Source of the DNA: Pseudoxanthomonas mexicana
GTDB taxonomy: Bacteria > Pseudomonadota > Gammaproteobacteria > Xanthomonadales > Xanthomonadaceae
Reading direction: 5' to 3'
Assembly (NCBI RefSeq): GCF_010093385.1
Contig: NZ_PDWV01000001.1
Location: 124,001 to 188,000 of the forward strand
Length of the DNA: 64,000 nucleotides
A program made the translations under genes and the position numbers. The notes beneath the pieces were generated by a model. The model was not told the origin of the DNA and made no database searches. It saw only the letters and a list, made by a program, of their open reading frames with translations. Below, in pieces: positions 7,976 through 17,194 of the stretch; positions within the stretch are counted from its first letter, which is position 1, and each line of letters begins with the position of its first letter.

Positions 7976-8899
7976 ATGATCACGCGCGACATCGACGCTT
8001 TCATCGCCGTTGCGTGCACGTTGAAGCCGGACTTCGGCGCCGCGACGGCGCGGGCGGCGTTCCTGGTGTCGCCGGACGGCTTCGTCCGGGCGGAGCAGTC
8101 GGCGCAGGACAACCGCTACATGGCCGACCCGGGGGCGTTCGACGCGGACGCCGCGTTGCGCGAGCACCATGCGCTGCACCGCGCGCTGTCGCAGGAACTG
8201 CCCGTGGTCTGCTTCCCGGGCAGCGAGGCCACGCCGGACGCGGTGTTCCCCAACAACGTCTTCGCCACGACCCAGGTCGATGGCGAGCCGCGGCTGATCG
8301 TCGGCCGCATGCGCCATCCTGTACGCCAGCGGGAAGCGGAACGGCCGGACATCCGGGGTTACTTCCGCGACCTGCTGGGCTATGCGGAGACCGACCTGTC
8401 CGGCCAGACACACCCCTGCGAGCTGACCGGCGCGCTGGTCATCGACCGCGCGCGCGGTATCGGCTTCTGCGGCCTGTCCGAGCGCTGCGACGAAGCCGGC
8501 GCGGCGCTGATGCATGCGGCGTTCGGGCTGCGGGTCACGCTGATGTTCGACCTGGCGCCCGGGGAGTACCACACCAACGTGCTGCTCGCCGTGCTGGCCG
8601 GCCGGGCGGCCCTGGTGTGTCCGCACGCGCTGCAGGGCGATGTCTCCCGCGCCCTGCATGCGCTGTACGGGCCGCATGTCGTGACGCTGTCGCGGGCCGA
8701 GCAGGCGGCCTTCGCCGGCAATGCGATCGCCCTGACGGACCGGTCTGTCTGGATGAGCCGGCAGGCTCACCACCGCCTCGCGGAAGCGTCCCGCCGCCAG
8801 TTGGAAGAGGGCGCGGGTTTCTCGGTCCGCAGCGTACCGCTGGAGGCCATCGAGGCCGGCGGCGGGTCGCTAAGGTGTTGTGTGGCCGAGATTTTCTGA
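7976..8899 (+). CDS. ctlX: Amidinohydrolase of the arginine deiminase-related CtlX family
   Basis: 307 aa cytosolic enzyme of the guanidino-group modifying (GME) superfamily. It has the substrate-site motif TPDAVFPNNVF, catalytic His in PGEYHTNVLL, and the C-terminal GGGSLRCCVAEIF with the catalytic Cys region typical of these hydrolases. Relatives act on citrulline or methylated arginine; which substrate is used here cannot be read from sequence. It lies 3 bp after dusA and is probably co-transcribed with it. Arginase is encoded about 10 kb downstream, so the strain has at least two ways to process arginine-like compounds. Confidence 0.8.
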   Translation: MITRDIDAFIAVACTLKPDFGAATARAAFLVSPDGFVRAEQSAQDNRYMADPGAFDADAALREHHALHRALSQELPVVCFPGSEATPDAVFPNNVFATTQVDGEPRLIVGRMRHPVRQREAERPDIRGYFRDLLGYAETDLSGQTHPCELTGALVIDRARGIGFCGLSERCDEAGAALMHAAFGLRVTLMFDLAPGEYHTNVLLAVLAGRAALVCPHALQGDVSRALHALYGPHVVTLSRAEQAAFAGNAIALTDRSVWMSRQAHHRLAEASRRQLEEGAGFSVRSVPLEAIEAGGGSLRCCVAEIF

Positions 8900-9047
8900 C
8901 CATTCAGCTGCCTGAATGGGGCCCTCCGGGCTGTGGATAAATTCAGAACGGATTCACCGCCGGGGGCCAAGACTCTGCCTCCATATCCACAGAGGCGGTT
9001 TCGGGCTTCGTTCAGTTTCGCGATCCCAGTTCCGTTACGATTCCGTT

Positions 9048-9434
9048 ATGCGCTTTCGTACTCCCCTTCTCGCCGCTGTCGCCCTGGCCGCCCTCGTTTC
9101 CGTCGCGGGAGCCGCGGGTGCGTGGGCGCAGGATGAGCAGGGTGGCCCGCCCTCGCGCGAGCGGGCGTTCCCGCGGGCCGAAGAGCGCGCGCATCGTTCG
9201 TCGATGTCCGACTCGGTGCGGCGCGTACGCAACGAAACCGGCGGGCAGGTGCTGAGCGTCGAGCGCATGCAGTACGACGGTCGCGAGATCACCCGGGTGA
9301 AGTACGTGGACGACCGCGGACGGGTACGTGTCATGGACGATGCCGGCCCCGCCCGACGCGGTGCCGATGCGCCGGCGCGTCCGCGTCGTGACATGACCCC
9401 GCCTCCACGCGGCGATAACCCCCCGCGCCCGTAG
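9048..9434 (+). CDS. Small secreted protein upstream of phoPQ (PepSY-like, unproven)
   Basis: 128 aa with a clear signal peptide (MRFRTPLLAAVALAALVSVA, cleavage probably after AWA). The mature part has MSDSVRRVRNETGGQVLSVERM and ITRVKYVDDRGRVRVM, the shape of a short PepSY-type inhibitor or sensor repeat, then a Pro/Arg-rich tail. The ATG at 9048 was chosen because the signal peptide starts there. The gene lies 74 bp upstream of phoP on the same strand, so it may be part of the PhoPQ regulon or modulate the PhoQ sensor domain. This is inferred from position only. Confidence 0.65.
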   Translation: MRFRTPLLAAVALAALVSVAGAAGAWAQDEQGGPPSRERAFPRAEERAHRSSMSDSVRRVRNETGGQVLSVERMQYDGREITRVKYVDDRGRVRVMDDAGPARRGADAPARPRRDMTPPPRGDNPPRP

Positions 9435-9508
9435 TCTTACGTAGAATCACGGCTCACACGAGCACGTCCCGCGCGGCCTGGCGCCGCGCCGCATTCCAAG
9501 GAGAGTCC

Positions 9509-10195
9509 ATGCGTATCCTGCTGGTCGAAGATGAAGCCCCCCTGCGTGAAACCCTTGCCGCGCGCCTGAAGCGCGAAGGCTTCGCGGTGGACGCGGCCCA
9601 GGACGGCGAGGAAGGTCTGTACATGGGTCGCGAAGTGCCGTTCGACGTGGGCATCATCGACCTCGGCCTGCCGAAGATGTCGGGCATGGAGCTGATCAAG
9701 GCCCTGCGCGACGAGGGCAAGAAATTCCCGGTGCTGATCCTGACCGCGCGCAGCAGCTGGCAGGACAAGGTCGAGGGCCTGAAGCAGGGCGCCGACGACT
9801 ATCTGGTCAAGCCGTTCCATGTCGAGGAACTGCTGGCCCGCGTCAACGCGCTGCTGCGTCGCGCCGCCGGCTGGAGCAAGCCCACGCTGGAATGCGGTCC
9901 GGTCGCCCTCGACCTGGCGGCGCAGACCGTCAGCGTCAACGGCAGCAACGTGGACCTGACCAGCTACGAGTACAAGGTGCTCGAATACCTGATGATGCAC
10001 GCGGGCGAACTGGTCTCGAAAGCCGACCTGACCGAGCACATCTACCAGCAGGATTTCGACCGCGATTCCAACGTGCTGGAAGTCTTCATCGGCCGCCTGC
10101 GCAAGAAGCTGGACCCGGACGGCGAACTGAAGCCGATCGAGACCGTGCGCGGCCGCGGCTACCGCTTCGCCATCCCGCGCAGCGGCGAAGGCTGA
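9509..10195 (+). CDS. phoP: PhoP-type response regulator
   Basis: OmpR-family regulator for low magnesium, cationic peptide and acid stress responses. Receiver domain with VEDE near the start, phospho-acceptor Asp51 (IIDLGLPKMSG) and Lys101 (YLVKPFH). The C-terminal winged helix ends IETVRGRGYRF. The spacing and the partner kinase, which has a PhoQ-like periplasmic domain, support PhoP over other OmpR paralogues. A good ribosome site (AAGGAGAG) precedes the ATG. The length of 228 aa is normal. Confidence 0.9.
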   Translation: MRILLVEDEAPLRETLAARLKREGFAVDAAQDGEEGLYMGREVPFDVGIIDLGLPKMSGMELIKALRDEGKKFPVLILTARSSWQDKVEGLKQGADDYLVKPFHVEELLARVNALLRRAAGWSKPTLECGPVALDLAAQTVSVNGSNVDLTSYEYKVLEYLMMHAGELVSKADLTEHIYQQDFDRDSNVLEVFIGRLRKKLDPDGELKPIETVRGRGYRFAIPRSGEG

Positions 10196-10220
10196 TGCAT
10201 CGCGCCGGCATCGCCTGCAC

Positions 10221-11675
10221 TTGACGCCCGCGCCCCCCTCCGGCGCCGCAGCTTCCGCCCCCGTCGGCCGTGATCGGTTCGACGGGTGGCGGCCGCGTTC
10301 GTTGCGTGCGCGCCAGTTGCTGGCGGCCAGGCTGGCGCTGCTGGCGTTCCCCGCCCTGGCCGGTTACGCGCTGGACCGCGCCTTTGTCGACACCGCCGAA
10401 GACAACCTGCGCCAGCGCCTGAAGAGTTACGCGCTGTACTACACCGACAAGGTGGAATTCGGCCGCAACGGCACGCTCATCCCGCCGTACAACACGCCCG
10501 ATCCGCGTTGCGACATGCCCGACAGCGGCATGTACGCGCAGGTGGTGCTGCAGGGCGTGCCGCCGTGGGGATCCAATTCCACGCTCGGCCCCGAGCTGCC
10601 GGTGCCGCAGCTGCTGGGAGCGCTGGAGGAGTCGTTCGAGGGGCCGTTGCCGATCCGCCGCGCCGACGGCAGCGAGAGCCAGGCCTACCGGTACGGCGTG
10701 GGATACGCCTGGCCTGCGACCCACCAGCACGCCGAGATCCCCTACAGCATCTATATCCTGGAGGACGCGCAGGCGCTGAGTGCACAGATCCGCGTGTTCC
10801 GCGGCTCGCTGTGGGTCTATCTGGGCGGCGCGGGCGTCATCCTGCTGCTGCTGCAGATGCTGGTGCTGCGCTGGAGCCTGCGTCCGCTGCGGCGCGTGAT
10901 CTTCGAACTCAGCCGCGTGCAGCGCGGCGAACTGTCCGGGATGACCGAAAGCCATCCGCGCGAGCTGGAGCCGCTGACCGACAGCATCAACGCCTTCATC
11001 GAGAGCGAACGCGAGAACCTGGAGCGCCAGCGCAACACCCTGGCCGATCTGGCGCACAGCCTGAAGACACCCATCGCGGTGCTGCGCACGCAACTGGACA
11101 ACACCGCCGATCCGGATGCGTTGCGGCAGGAGCTGGACGTGCAGCTCAAGCGGATGAACAACCTGGTGTCGTACCAGCTGGCGCGTGCGGCTTCCAGCGG
11201 GCACAAACTGTTCTCCGCGGCGGTCGAGATCGAGCCCCACGCCGAAGAGATCGTGCGCGGCCTGGAGAAGGTCTACGCGTCAAAGGGTGTGATCTGCGAG
11301 TTCGAGATCGACCCGCGCGCACGCTTCCACGGCGAGACCGGCGACCTGCAGGAACTGATGGGCAACCTGCTGGAGAACGCCTTCAAGTGGGCGCGCTCGC
11401 GGGTGCTGCTGACGGTGGAGGTGGGTGCTACCGCACCGCAACGGCGTGCGGGCCTGTTCCTGGCGGTGGACGACGACGGTCCCGGCATCGCCGAGGACGA
11501 TGTGGCCAAAGTGCTGCAGCGCGGCGTCCGCGGCGACGAGCGCGTGCAGGGGCACGGCATCGGCCTGTCGATCGTGCAGGACCTGATCCGCGACTACCGC
11601 GGCGAGCTGCAGGTGAAGCGTTCGGAGGAACTGGGTGGCGCCCGCTTCGAGGTGCGCCTGCCGCCGGGTCTGTAG
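10221..11675 (+). CDS. phoQ: PhoQ-type sensor histidine kinase
   Basis: 484 aa membrane kinase partnered with PhoP. It has two membrane segments (about residues 31-50 and 198-215) flanking a periplasmic sensor of about 150 residues. A HAMP-like linker follows, then the H-box DLAHSLKTPIAVLR with His279, N-box MGNLLENAFKWARS, DDDGPGIAEDD and GHGIGLSIV. The TTG start at 10221, 26 bp after the phoP stop, is the first possible start in this frame, since upstream codons run into a stop. Some divergence from the enterobacterial PhoQ sensor is expected, so the signal may differ. Confidence 0.85.
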   Translation: MTPAPPSGAAASAPVGRDRFDGWRPRSLRARQLLAARLALLAFPALAGYALDRAFVDTAEDNLRQRLKSYALYYTDKVEFGRNGTLIPPYNTPDPRCDMPDSGMYAQVVLQGVPPWGSNSTLGPELPVPQLLGALEESFEGPLPIRRADGSESQAYRYGVGYAWPATHQHAEIPYSIYILEDAQALSAQIRVFRGSLWVYLGGAGVILLLLQMLVLRWSLRPLRRVIFELSRVQRGELSGMTESHPRELEPLTDSINAFIESERENLERQRNTLADLAHSLKTPIAVLRTQLDNTADPDALRQELDVQLKRMNNLVSYQLARAASSGHKLFSAAVEIEPHAEEIVRGLEKVYASKGVICEFEIDPRARFHGETGDLQELMGNLLENAFKWARSRVLLTVEVGATAPQRRAGLFLAVDDDGPGIAEDDVAKVLQRGVRGDERVQGHGIGLSIVQDLIRDYRGELQVKRSEELGGARFEVRLPPGL

Positions 11676-11708
11676 GGGTGCCGCGGAGCGTCTGCGCCGC
11701 GTCCGCGA

Positions 11709-12461
11709 TCAGGCGGCGAACGGCGACGGTCCGTAGAACCTGCGCAGGTGTCCGGCTACCGCCGGCATCGATCCGGCCAGCACGTCCGGGGCGGAGAAGT
11801 GGTACTCGGTGACGACCGCGAAGAACTCCTCGGGCGCTTCGGCGGCATACGGATCGATCGCGGTCTCGCGCCCCAGGTCTACCTGCATGCAGAAGTCATC
11901 GTAAGCGCGCTGGAAGTCGCGTGCCCATCGGCCGTGCCAGGCGTCGGGTAGCGGCGGCGTGCCGTCGAGTTCGCCGTCCAGTACATCCAGCTTGTGCGCC
12001 ATCTCGTGCACGGCCACGCAGAAGCCCGCATCGGGCTCGGCCAGGTCGGCCTGCACGTCGGCCCAGGACAGGATCAGTGGCCCCTGGTCCCAGGCTTCGC
12101 CTGCCAGGTCGTCTTCCCATTCGTGCAGCACACCGGCCGCATCGGTGTGCGTGCGCCGTACGCGGAAGGCGTCCGGATAGACGATCAGCTGCGACCAGCC
12201 GCGCAGTCCCGCTTCGCCGAACTCCAGCAGCGGCAGGCAGCACAGCGCCGCCAGTTGCAGGCGTTGACTGTCGTCCAGTTCCAGCCCGGCCAGCGGCGTG
12301 ATCGTCTTCTGGTGCAGGAAGCGTGCGGCCAGCCCGCGGAGGCGATCCGCGCGGGCGTCGTCGAGGGCCGATACCCAGGGCGTTCCGGCGCGCATGGCGC
12401 GCCAGAGGGTTTCGTCAACGGACGGGGCGGGGCGCCGCAGGCGGCGCAGCAGGCCGATCAC
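11709..12461 (-). CDS. mtfA: MtfA-family zinc peptidase (M90)
   Basis: 250 aa cytosolic zinc-dependent peptidase. The HExxH motif is HEMAHKLDVLDG at about residues 152-163, and the glutamate of EEFFAVVTEYHF is the third ligand region, as in E. coli MtfA. MtfA binds the glucose repressor Mlc in enterobacteria. Xanthomonads lack a typical Mlc/PtsG circuit, so its partner here is unknown. It is convergent with phoQ (33 bp apart). Confidence 0.9.
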   Translation of the reverse strand: MIGLLRRLRRPAPSVDETLWRAMRAGTPWVSALDDARADRLRGLAARFLHQKTITPLAGLELDDSQRLQLAALCCLPLLEFGEAGLRGWSQLIVYPDAFRVRRTHTDAAGVLHEWEDDLAGEAWDQGPLILSWADVQADLAEPDAGFCVAVHEMAHKLDVLDGELDGTPPLPDAWHGRWARDFQRAYDDFCMQVDLGRETAIDPYAAEAPEEFFAVVTEYHFSAPDVLAGSMPAVAGHLRRFYGPSPFAA

Positions 12462-12479
12462 CGGGTGTTGCCGTCCGCG

Positions 12480-12800
12480 TCAGCGGAACATGCCCGGCAG
12501 GAAGCTGTGCCACTTCGAACCACGACTGCGCGGCAGCGGCGTCTCGTCGTCGTCGCCACCTCCGCGCGGGGACGGGGACAGCACGGCGGCAGGGGCGGCG
12601 TACTTGCTGCGGACCGCCGTGGCACGCGCCCGACGCGCATCCGGCGCGGCCGGTATGGTGTCGGCTGCGCGCTCAGGGACCGCGCGGTCGCTCAGATCCT
12701 GGCAACTGGTGGACGCGTCATTGGCGATGCCGCGGCCGTTCTGGGCGAGCACGGCCGCCGAGGCACCGAGAAGCATCAGGGCAAGGCTGGCGCGAAGCAT
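12480..12800 (-). CDS. Hypothetical secreted protein
   Basis: 106 aa with a signal peptide (MLRASLALMLLGASAAVLAQ). The start at 12800 is set by the signal peptide and by an AGGAG about 10 bp upstream. The mature part is low-complexity, rich in Ala, Arg, Pro and Ser, with one Cys and a charged C-terminus. I do not recognise a family. The stop lies 18 bp from the mtfA start on the same strand, so the two are probably one transcript. It is divergent from the DAK2/DegV gene. Confidence 0.6.
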   Translation of the reverse strand: MLRASLALMLLGASAAVLAQNGRGIANDASTSCQDLSDRAVPERAADTIPAAPDARRARATAVRSKYAAPAAVLSPSPRGGGDDDETPLPRSRGSKWHSFLPGMFR

Positions 12801-12992
12801 CGGAGGGACTCCTGTCGGTCGGGTACAGCGGCCAGGGAACACCGCCGACTATAGCCTGAATGGCATCCGCCGGCACCCATCCGACCGTGCCGTGCGACGA
12901 AACGCGGGCCTGCGGCGACGGATCGAGGAAAAGCCGGCATCGGCTGCTGCGACGCAGCAGCTGGGTCGGACCGCTTGCGGCAGACTGCGCGC

Positions 12993-14813
12993 ATGCCCGA
13001 ACCCCAGAACCGCCCACTGACCGCACCCGCCCTGCGCCTGGCGCTGATCGCCGGCGCCAGGCGGGTCATCGCCGCGCGCGACGGACTGAACCGCATCAAC
13101 GTGTTCCCCGTGGCCGACGGCGACACCGGCAACAACCTTGCATCGACCCTGGGCAGCGTGCTGAACGGGGCGCTCAGCCAACCCAGCCAGCACGCCGGCG
13201 ACCTGCTGAGCCGCGTCGGCAACGATGCCATCGACGGTGCGCGCGGCAACTCCGGCGCGATCCTGGCGCAGTTCCTGTATGGGGTGGCCGAGCGCGTGCG
13301 GACCCTGCCGGAGCTGGACAGCCGCTCGCTCGCCGCGGCCGTCCGCCAGGGCGCGCAAAGCGCCCGCCAGGCCTTGGCGCAGCCGGTGGAAGGCACCATC
13401 CTCAGCGTCATCTCGGCGTTCGCCGACGAACTGGAGGCCGCCGCGGGCGAAGTCGATGCCCCGGCCGATACGCCCAGCGGCTTCGCACGTGCGCTGGACC
13501 GTGCGCGCCGCGCGCTGGCCGACACCCCACGGCAGATGGCGCTGCTGCAGAAGGCGGGCGTGGTGGACGCGGGCGCGCAGGGATTCGTCGACCTGCTCGA
13601 AGGCATCGCCGAGTTCGTCGAGGGCGGGCCCCGCGCCGTGCGCATGCGCGGCAGCGCGCCACCGGCCGCGAACGATGCCACCGATCCGCTCGGTCATGAC
13701 CACGACATCGATCCGGCGCGTCGCTGGTGCACCGAATGCCTGCTGCTGGGCGAAGGACTGGACCGGGAACGTCTTCGTACCGCATTGGAAGCGGTGGGCG
13801 CGGACTCCATCGTGATCGCAGGCGGCGCGTCGCGGTTGCGCGTGCATGCGCATACGGGATCGCCGCAGGCATTGTTCGACGCCTGCGCGGCGCAGGGCCA
13901 GGTCGAAGGCATGAAGGCCGACGACATGGTCCGCCAGCAGACCACCGCCGGATTGGCCCAGTCGCTGGTGATCGTCACCGACAGCGCGGCCGACCTGCCG
14001 GAGGACATCGCCGAGCGCTACGCCATCGGCGTGGTACCGGCGCGCGTGGATCTGGATGGACGCGACTACCTGGACAAGGTGGGCCTGTCCACGGCCGAGT
14101 TCTACCGGCGCATGGCAGCCTCGCGCCAGCTGCCCCGCACCAGCCAGCCGCCGCCGGGGGATTTCCGTCGGCAGTTCGAGCTGTCGCTCGCGCACCATGC
14201 GCGCGTGCTGTACGTGGGCCTGTCGCGCGCGCTGTCCGGCACCCTGCAGTCGGGCGAGCACGCCGCGGCACGCGACCCCGGAGCGCGCGTGCGCGTGTTC
14301 GACACCGTCAATGCCGCGTGTGGGCAGGCGCTGCTGGTCTGGCGCGCGGCGGAACTCGCCGCACAGGGGCAGGGCGAGAGCGAGGTGGTGGCGGAACTGG
14401 AGCGCCTCCGCCCGCTCACGCGGATGTGGGCGATCGCGCCGGACATCTCGCACGCGGTGCGTGGCGGACGCATTCCGCGCTGGGCCGCGCCGATCGCACG
14501 CCTGACGGCGTTGACCCCCATGGCGAAGATGAGCGCGGACGGCCGGATGGTCGTGGCGGGCCTGCTGCTCACGCGTGCGAACGCGCCGGAAGCGTTCGCA
14601 CGGCGGGTCGCACGGGCGTTGCCGGGCGGCCGGCGCTGGCGTCTGATCGTAGGTCACTGCGACGCGCGGCCGTATGCGGAGCGCCTGCTGGCCGCGTTGC
14701 GCACGCGTCTGGATATTTGCGAGGACCGGTTGGTGGAAACCGGCGCTGCCATCGGCGCGCATGCGGGACCGGGTGCGCTGATCGTGGCCGTGCAGCCGGC
14801 CCCCGATGGCTGA
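12993..14813 (+). CDS. DAK2-DegV fusion protein (fatty-acid kinase-like)
   Basis: 606 aa. The N-terminal half is a DAK2 kinase-type nucleotide-binding domain (NVFPVADGDTGNN, GARGNSGAILAQFLYG). The C-terminal about 280 residues, from VIVTDSAADLPED, are a DegV fatty-acid-binding domain (ARVDLDGRDYLDK, TSQPPPGDF, GLSRALSGT). In Firmicutes these are separate proteins, FakA and FakB, which phosphorylate exogenous fatty acids. Here kinase and acyl carrier sit on one chain. The ATG at 12993 is preferred over the TTG at 12975. plsY, the acyltransferase that uses acyl phosphate, follows 30 bp downstream, which strongly supports a role in feeding acyl phosphate into phospholipids. Confidence 0.85.
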   Translation: MPEPQNRPLTAPALRLALIAGARRVIAARDGLNRINVFPVADGDTGNNLASTLGSVLNGALSQPSQHAGDLLSRVGNDAIDGARGNSGAILAQFLYGVAERVRTLPELDSRSLAAAVRQGAQSARQALAQPVEGTILSVISAFADELEAAAGEVDAPADTPSGFARALDRARRALADTPRQMALLQKAGVVDAGAQGFVDLLEGIAEFVEGGPRAVRMRGSAPPAANDATDPLGHDHDIDPARRWCTECLLLGEGLDRERLRTALEAVGADSIVIAGGASRLRVHAHTGSPQALFDACAAQGQVEGMKADDMVRQQTTAGLAQSLVIVTDSAADLPEDIAERYAIGVVPARVDLDGRDYLDKVGLSTAEFYRRMAASRQLPRTSQPPPGDFRRQFELSLAHHARVLYVGLSRALSGTLQSGEHAAARDPGARVRVFDTVNAACGQALLVWRAAELAAQGQGESEVVAELERLRPLTRMWAIAPDISHAVRGGRIPRWAAPIARLTALTPMAKMSADGRMVVAGLLLTRANAPEAFARRVARALPGGRRWRLIVGHCDARPYAERLLAALRTRLDICEDRLVETGAAIGAHAGPGALIVAVQPAPDG

Positions 14814-14843
14814 GCGCGCTCGCACCTGGCCCATAATGGCGCC

Positions 14844-15470
14844 ATGCTGATCGTCTGCTTCCTGTTGCTGCTGGCCTACCTGTCGGGGTCCGTCTCCGGC
14901 AGCCTGACCTTGGGCCGCCTGCGTGGCGTGGACATCCGCACGCAGGGCAGCGGCAACGCGGGTGGCACCAACGCTTTCCGTACCCAGGGTGCGAAGTTCG
15001 CCCTGGGTGTGGTGCTGATCGACATCGGCAAGGGTGCGCTGGCGGCGTGGCTCGCGCTGCGGTTCGCGCCGGTGGATGGCGTGCTGCCCGTGCGCACGGT
15101 CGCGTGGCTGGCCGTTCTGGCGGCCGCGCTGGGCCACGTGTGGCCACTGTGGCACGGGTTCCGCGGCGGCAAGGGCGTGGGTACGTTGCTGGGTGGCGTG
15201 GCGGTCCTCTGGCCCGTCGCGTTGTTGCCGTTGTTCCTGGTGTGGGTGTGCGTGCTGGTCGCCAGCGGTTACGTCGGGCTCGCCTCCATCATCGCCACGG
15301 CCTGCCTGCTGCCGCTGGCCGTGTGGCTGAGAGCGGATGTCGCTACGCAGGCCTTCGCGGCAGTGGCGGCGCTGCTGGTGCTGTTCACCCATCGCGCCAA
15401 CGTGCAGCGTCTGCGCGCGGGCACCGAGTCGCGCTTCGAGCGCGTGCGCTTCTGGCGCCGTCGCGCATGA
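14844..15470 (+). CDS. plsY: Glycerol-3-phosphate acyltransferase PlsY
   Basis: Membrane enzyme that transfers the acyl group of acyl phosphate to glycerol-3-phosphate, the first step of phospholipid synthesis. Motifs: SGSVSGSLTLGRL near the N-terminus, GSGNAGGTNAFRT, and HVWPLWHGFRGGKGVGTLLG, with five to seven hydrophobic segments. 208 aa is normal. The stop overlaps the birA start (ATGA). Confidence 0.95.
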   Translation: MLIVCFLLLLAYLSGSVSGSLTLGRLRGVDIRTQGSGNAGGTNAFRTQGAKFALGVVLIDIGKGALAAWLALRFAPVDGVLPVRTVAWLAVLAAALGHVWPLWHGFRGGKGVGTLLGGVAVLWPVALLPLFLVWVCVLVASGYVGLASIIATACLLPLAVWLRADVATQAFAAVAALLVLFTHRANVQRLRAGTESRFERVRFWRRRA

Positions 15471-16429
15471 GCGGCGAGCGCGACCTGCTGGTGCGTCTTG
15501 CGGAAGGACCGGTCTCGGGCGATGCGCTCGCACGTGCCGTCGGGCAGACGCGCGCGGCGGTATGGAAGCGCATCGAAACCCTGCGCGAGGGGGGTGTACG
15601 CATCGATGCGCGGCCGGGCCGGGGCTACGCTCTCGCGACGCCGGTCGAACTGCTGGAATCGGAACGCATTCTCGCGGGGATGCGGCAGGCAGGTTCGGTG
15701 TCGGCCCTCGAAGTGGCATGGTCGCTGGACTCCACCAACAGCGAACTCCTGCGCCGCAAGGCGCCCGCGCAGGGCGCCGCGGTGTTGCTGGCCGAACAGC
15801 AGACCGGCGGGGGCGGGCGCCGAGGCCGGCATTGGGCATCGCCGATCGCGGCGAACCTGTACCTCTCGGTGTCCCGGCAGTTTCCCGGCGGCCTCGCACG
15901 GTTGGGCGGCCTGGGTCTGGTGGTCGGTGTGGCCGTCGCCGAAGCGCTCCGGCAGGCGGGCTACGACGGCGTCGGCGTGAAGTGGCCCAACGATCTGCTG
16001 GCCGGTGGCGCCAAGCTGGGCGGCATCCTGGTGGAAGGCGGGGGCGAGCATGCCGGGCCGGCGCGCGCGGTGATCGGCATCGGCCTGAATGTGCGCATGC
16101 CTGCCGACTTCGCCGCCACGATCGACCAGGCCTGGACCGATCTCGCGCGCCAGGGTGTGGATGCGCCATCGCGCAACGCGCTGGCCGCCTGCCTGCTGGA
16201 TGCCTTGCTGCCGGCGCTGGACCTGTTCGACGACGAGGGTCTGTCGCCCTTCCTGGCACGCTACGCCGCGCTCGATGTGCTGGCGGGTCGCACCGTGACC
16301 GTGCATGGCGCGCAGGGCGACGAACACGGTATCGCCGACGGCATCGGCGAGGATGGCGCGCTGCGCGTGCGCATGGCGCAGGCCGTGCGCCGGGTGCATG
16401 CGGGCGATGTCAGCGTGAGGGCCTCATGA
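15467..16429 (+). CDS. birA: Biotin-protein ligase / biotin repressor BirA
   Basis: Attaches biotin to acetyl-CoA carboxylase BCCP and, in bifunctional forms, represses biotin genes. 320 aa with an N-terminal winged helix (DALARAVGQTRAAVWKRIETL, GRGYAL), the biotin/AMP loop GGGGRRGRHWASP, catalytic KWPNDLL and the C-terminal SH3-like domain. The helix-turn-helix makes it the bifunctional type. The start overlaps the plsY stop (ATGA) and its own stop overlaps the coaX start, so plsY-birA-coaX is one operon. Confidence 0.95.
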   Translation: MSGERDLLVRLAEGPVSGDALARAVGQTRAAVWKRIETLREGGVRIDARPGRGYALATPVELLESERILAGMRQAGSVSALEVAWSLDSTNSELLRRKAPAQGAAVLLAEQQTGGGGRRGRHWASPIAANLYLSVSRQFPGGLARLGGLGLVVGVAVAEALRQAGYDGVGVKWPNDLLAGGAKLGGILVEGGGEHAGPARAVIGIGLNVRMPADFAATIDQAWTDLARQGVDAPSRNALAACLLDALLPALDLFDDEGLSPFLARYAALDVLAGRTVTVHGAQGDEHGIADGIGEDGALRVRMAQAVRRVHAGDVSVRAS

Positions 16430-17175
16430 CGCAGTGGGTATTCGACCTGGGCAACTCCCGGATGAAATGCGCGCCGCTGCAGGCGGACGGTCGCCTGGGC
16501 GAGGTGCGGGCGCTCGGTTACGGCGACGACGTCGCGGGCGCACTCGATGACGCCATTCCCGCCGCGGTCACCGGCGAAGCGGCCTCCGCCGTCCTGGCCA
16601 GCGTCGCGTCGCCAGCGCGCACGGCGGCGGCGGTGGACTGGCTGACCCGCCGTTTCGGCTGCATCTCCATCGTGCGTACGCAGCCGACGCTGGCGGGCGT
16701 GCGTATCGCCTATGCCGATCCCGCGCGCCTGGGCGTGGACCGGTTCCTGGCCTTGCTGGCTGCGCATGCGCGCGGCACGCGGGCCTGGCTGGTGGTCGGC
16801 GTGGGCACCGCGGTGACCATCGACCTGCTGGACGCGCAGGGTCGTCATCACGGGGGGCGCATCGCGCCTTCCCCCCGGCTGATGCGCGAGGCGCTGCAGC
16901 AGGCGGTGGCGCAGCTGCCGGCCCAGGGGGGCGACTATCTGGAATTCGCCGCCGACACCCGCGATGCGTTGGCGTCCGGCTGCGAGGGGGCGGCGCTGGG
17001 ATTGATCGAACGTAGCCTGGCGCAGGCCGAACAGCGGCTGGGCGAGCGCCCCGCGTTGCTGCTGCATGGCGGCGGCGCAGGGGAGCTGGCGTCGCACCTG
17101 GACCACGCCATGCTTGCGCCTTCGCTGGTGCTGGAAGGCGTGGCCCTCTGGGCACGGCTCGGTGCCGACGGCTGA
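16426..17175 (+). CDS. coaX: Type III pantothenate kinase CoaX
   Basis: First step of coenzyme A synthesis, in the cytosol. 249 aa with the ASKHA-fold signatures FDLGNSRMKC (phosphate 1), GVDRFLALLAA and GVGTAVTIDLLDAQGRHHGG (phosphate 2). The ATG at 16426 overlaps the birA stop, the usual birA-coaX arrangement. Confidence 0.93.
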   Translation: MTQWVFDLGNSRMKCAPLQADGRLGEVRALGYGDDVAGALDDAIPAAVTGEAASAVLASVASPARTAAAVDWLTRRFGCISIVRTQPTLAGVRIAYADPARLGVDRFLALLAAHARGTRAWLVVGVGTAVTIDLLDAQGRHHGGRIAPSPRLMREALQQAVAQLPAQGGDYLEFAADTRDALASGCEGAALGLIERSLAQAEQRLGERPALLLHGGGAGELASHLDHAMLAPSLVLEGVALWARLGADG

Positions 17176-17194
17176 GCACGGCTAGAATCGGCGC

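Noticed and set aside
12849-16259. Very long open frame on the minus strand (over 1100 codons)
   Set aside because: It runs opposite to four genes with clear families (DAK2/DegV, plsY, birA and the region between). Its protein is Arg/Ala/His-rich with no motif, a high-GC shadow.
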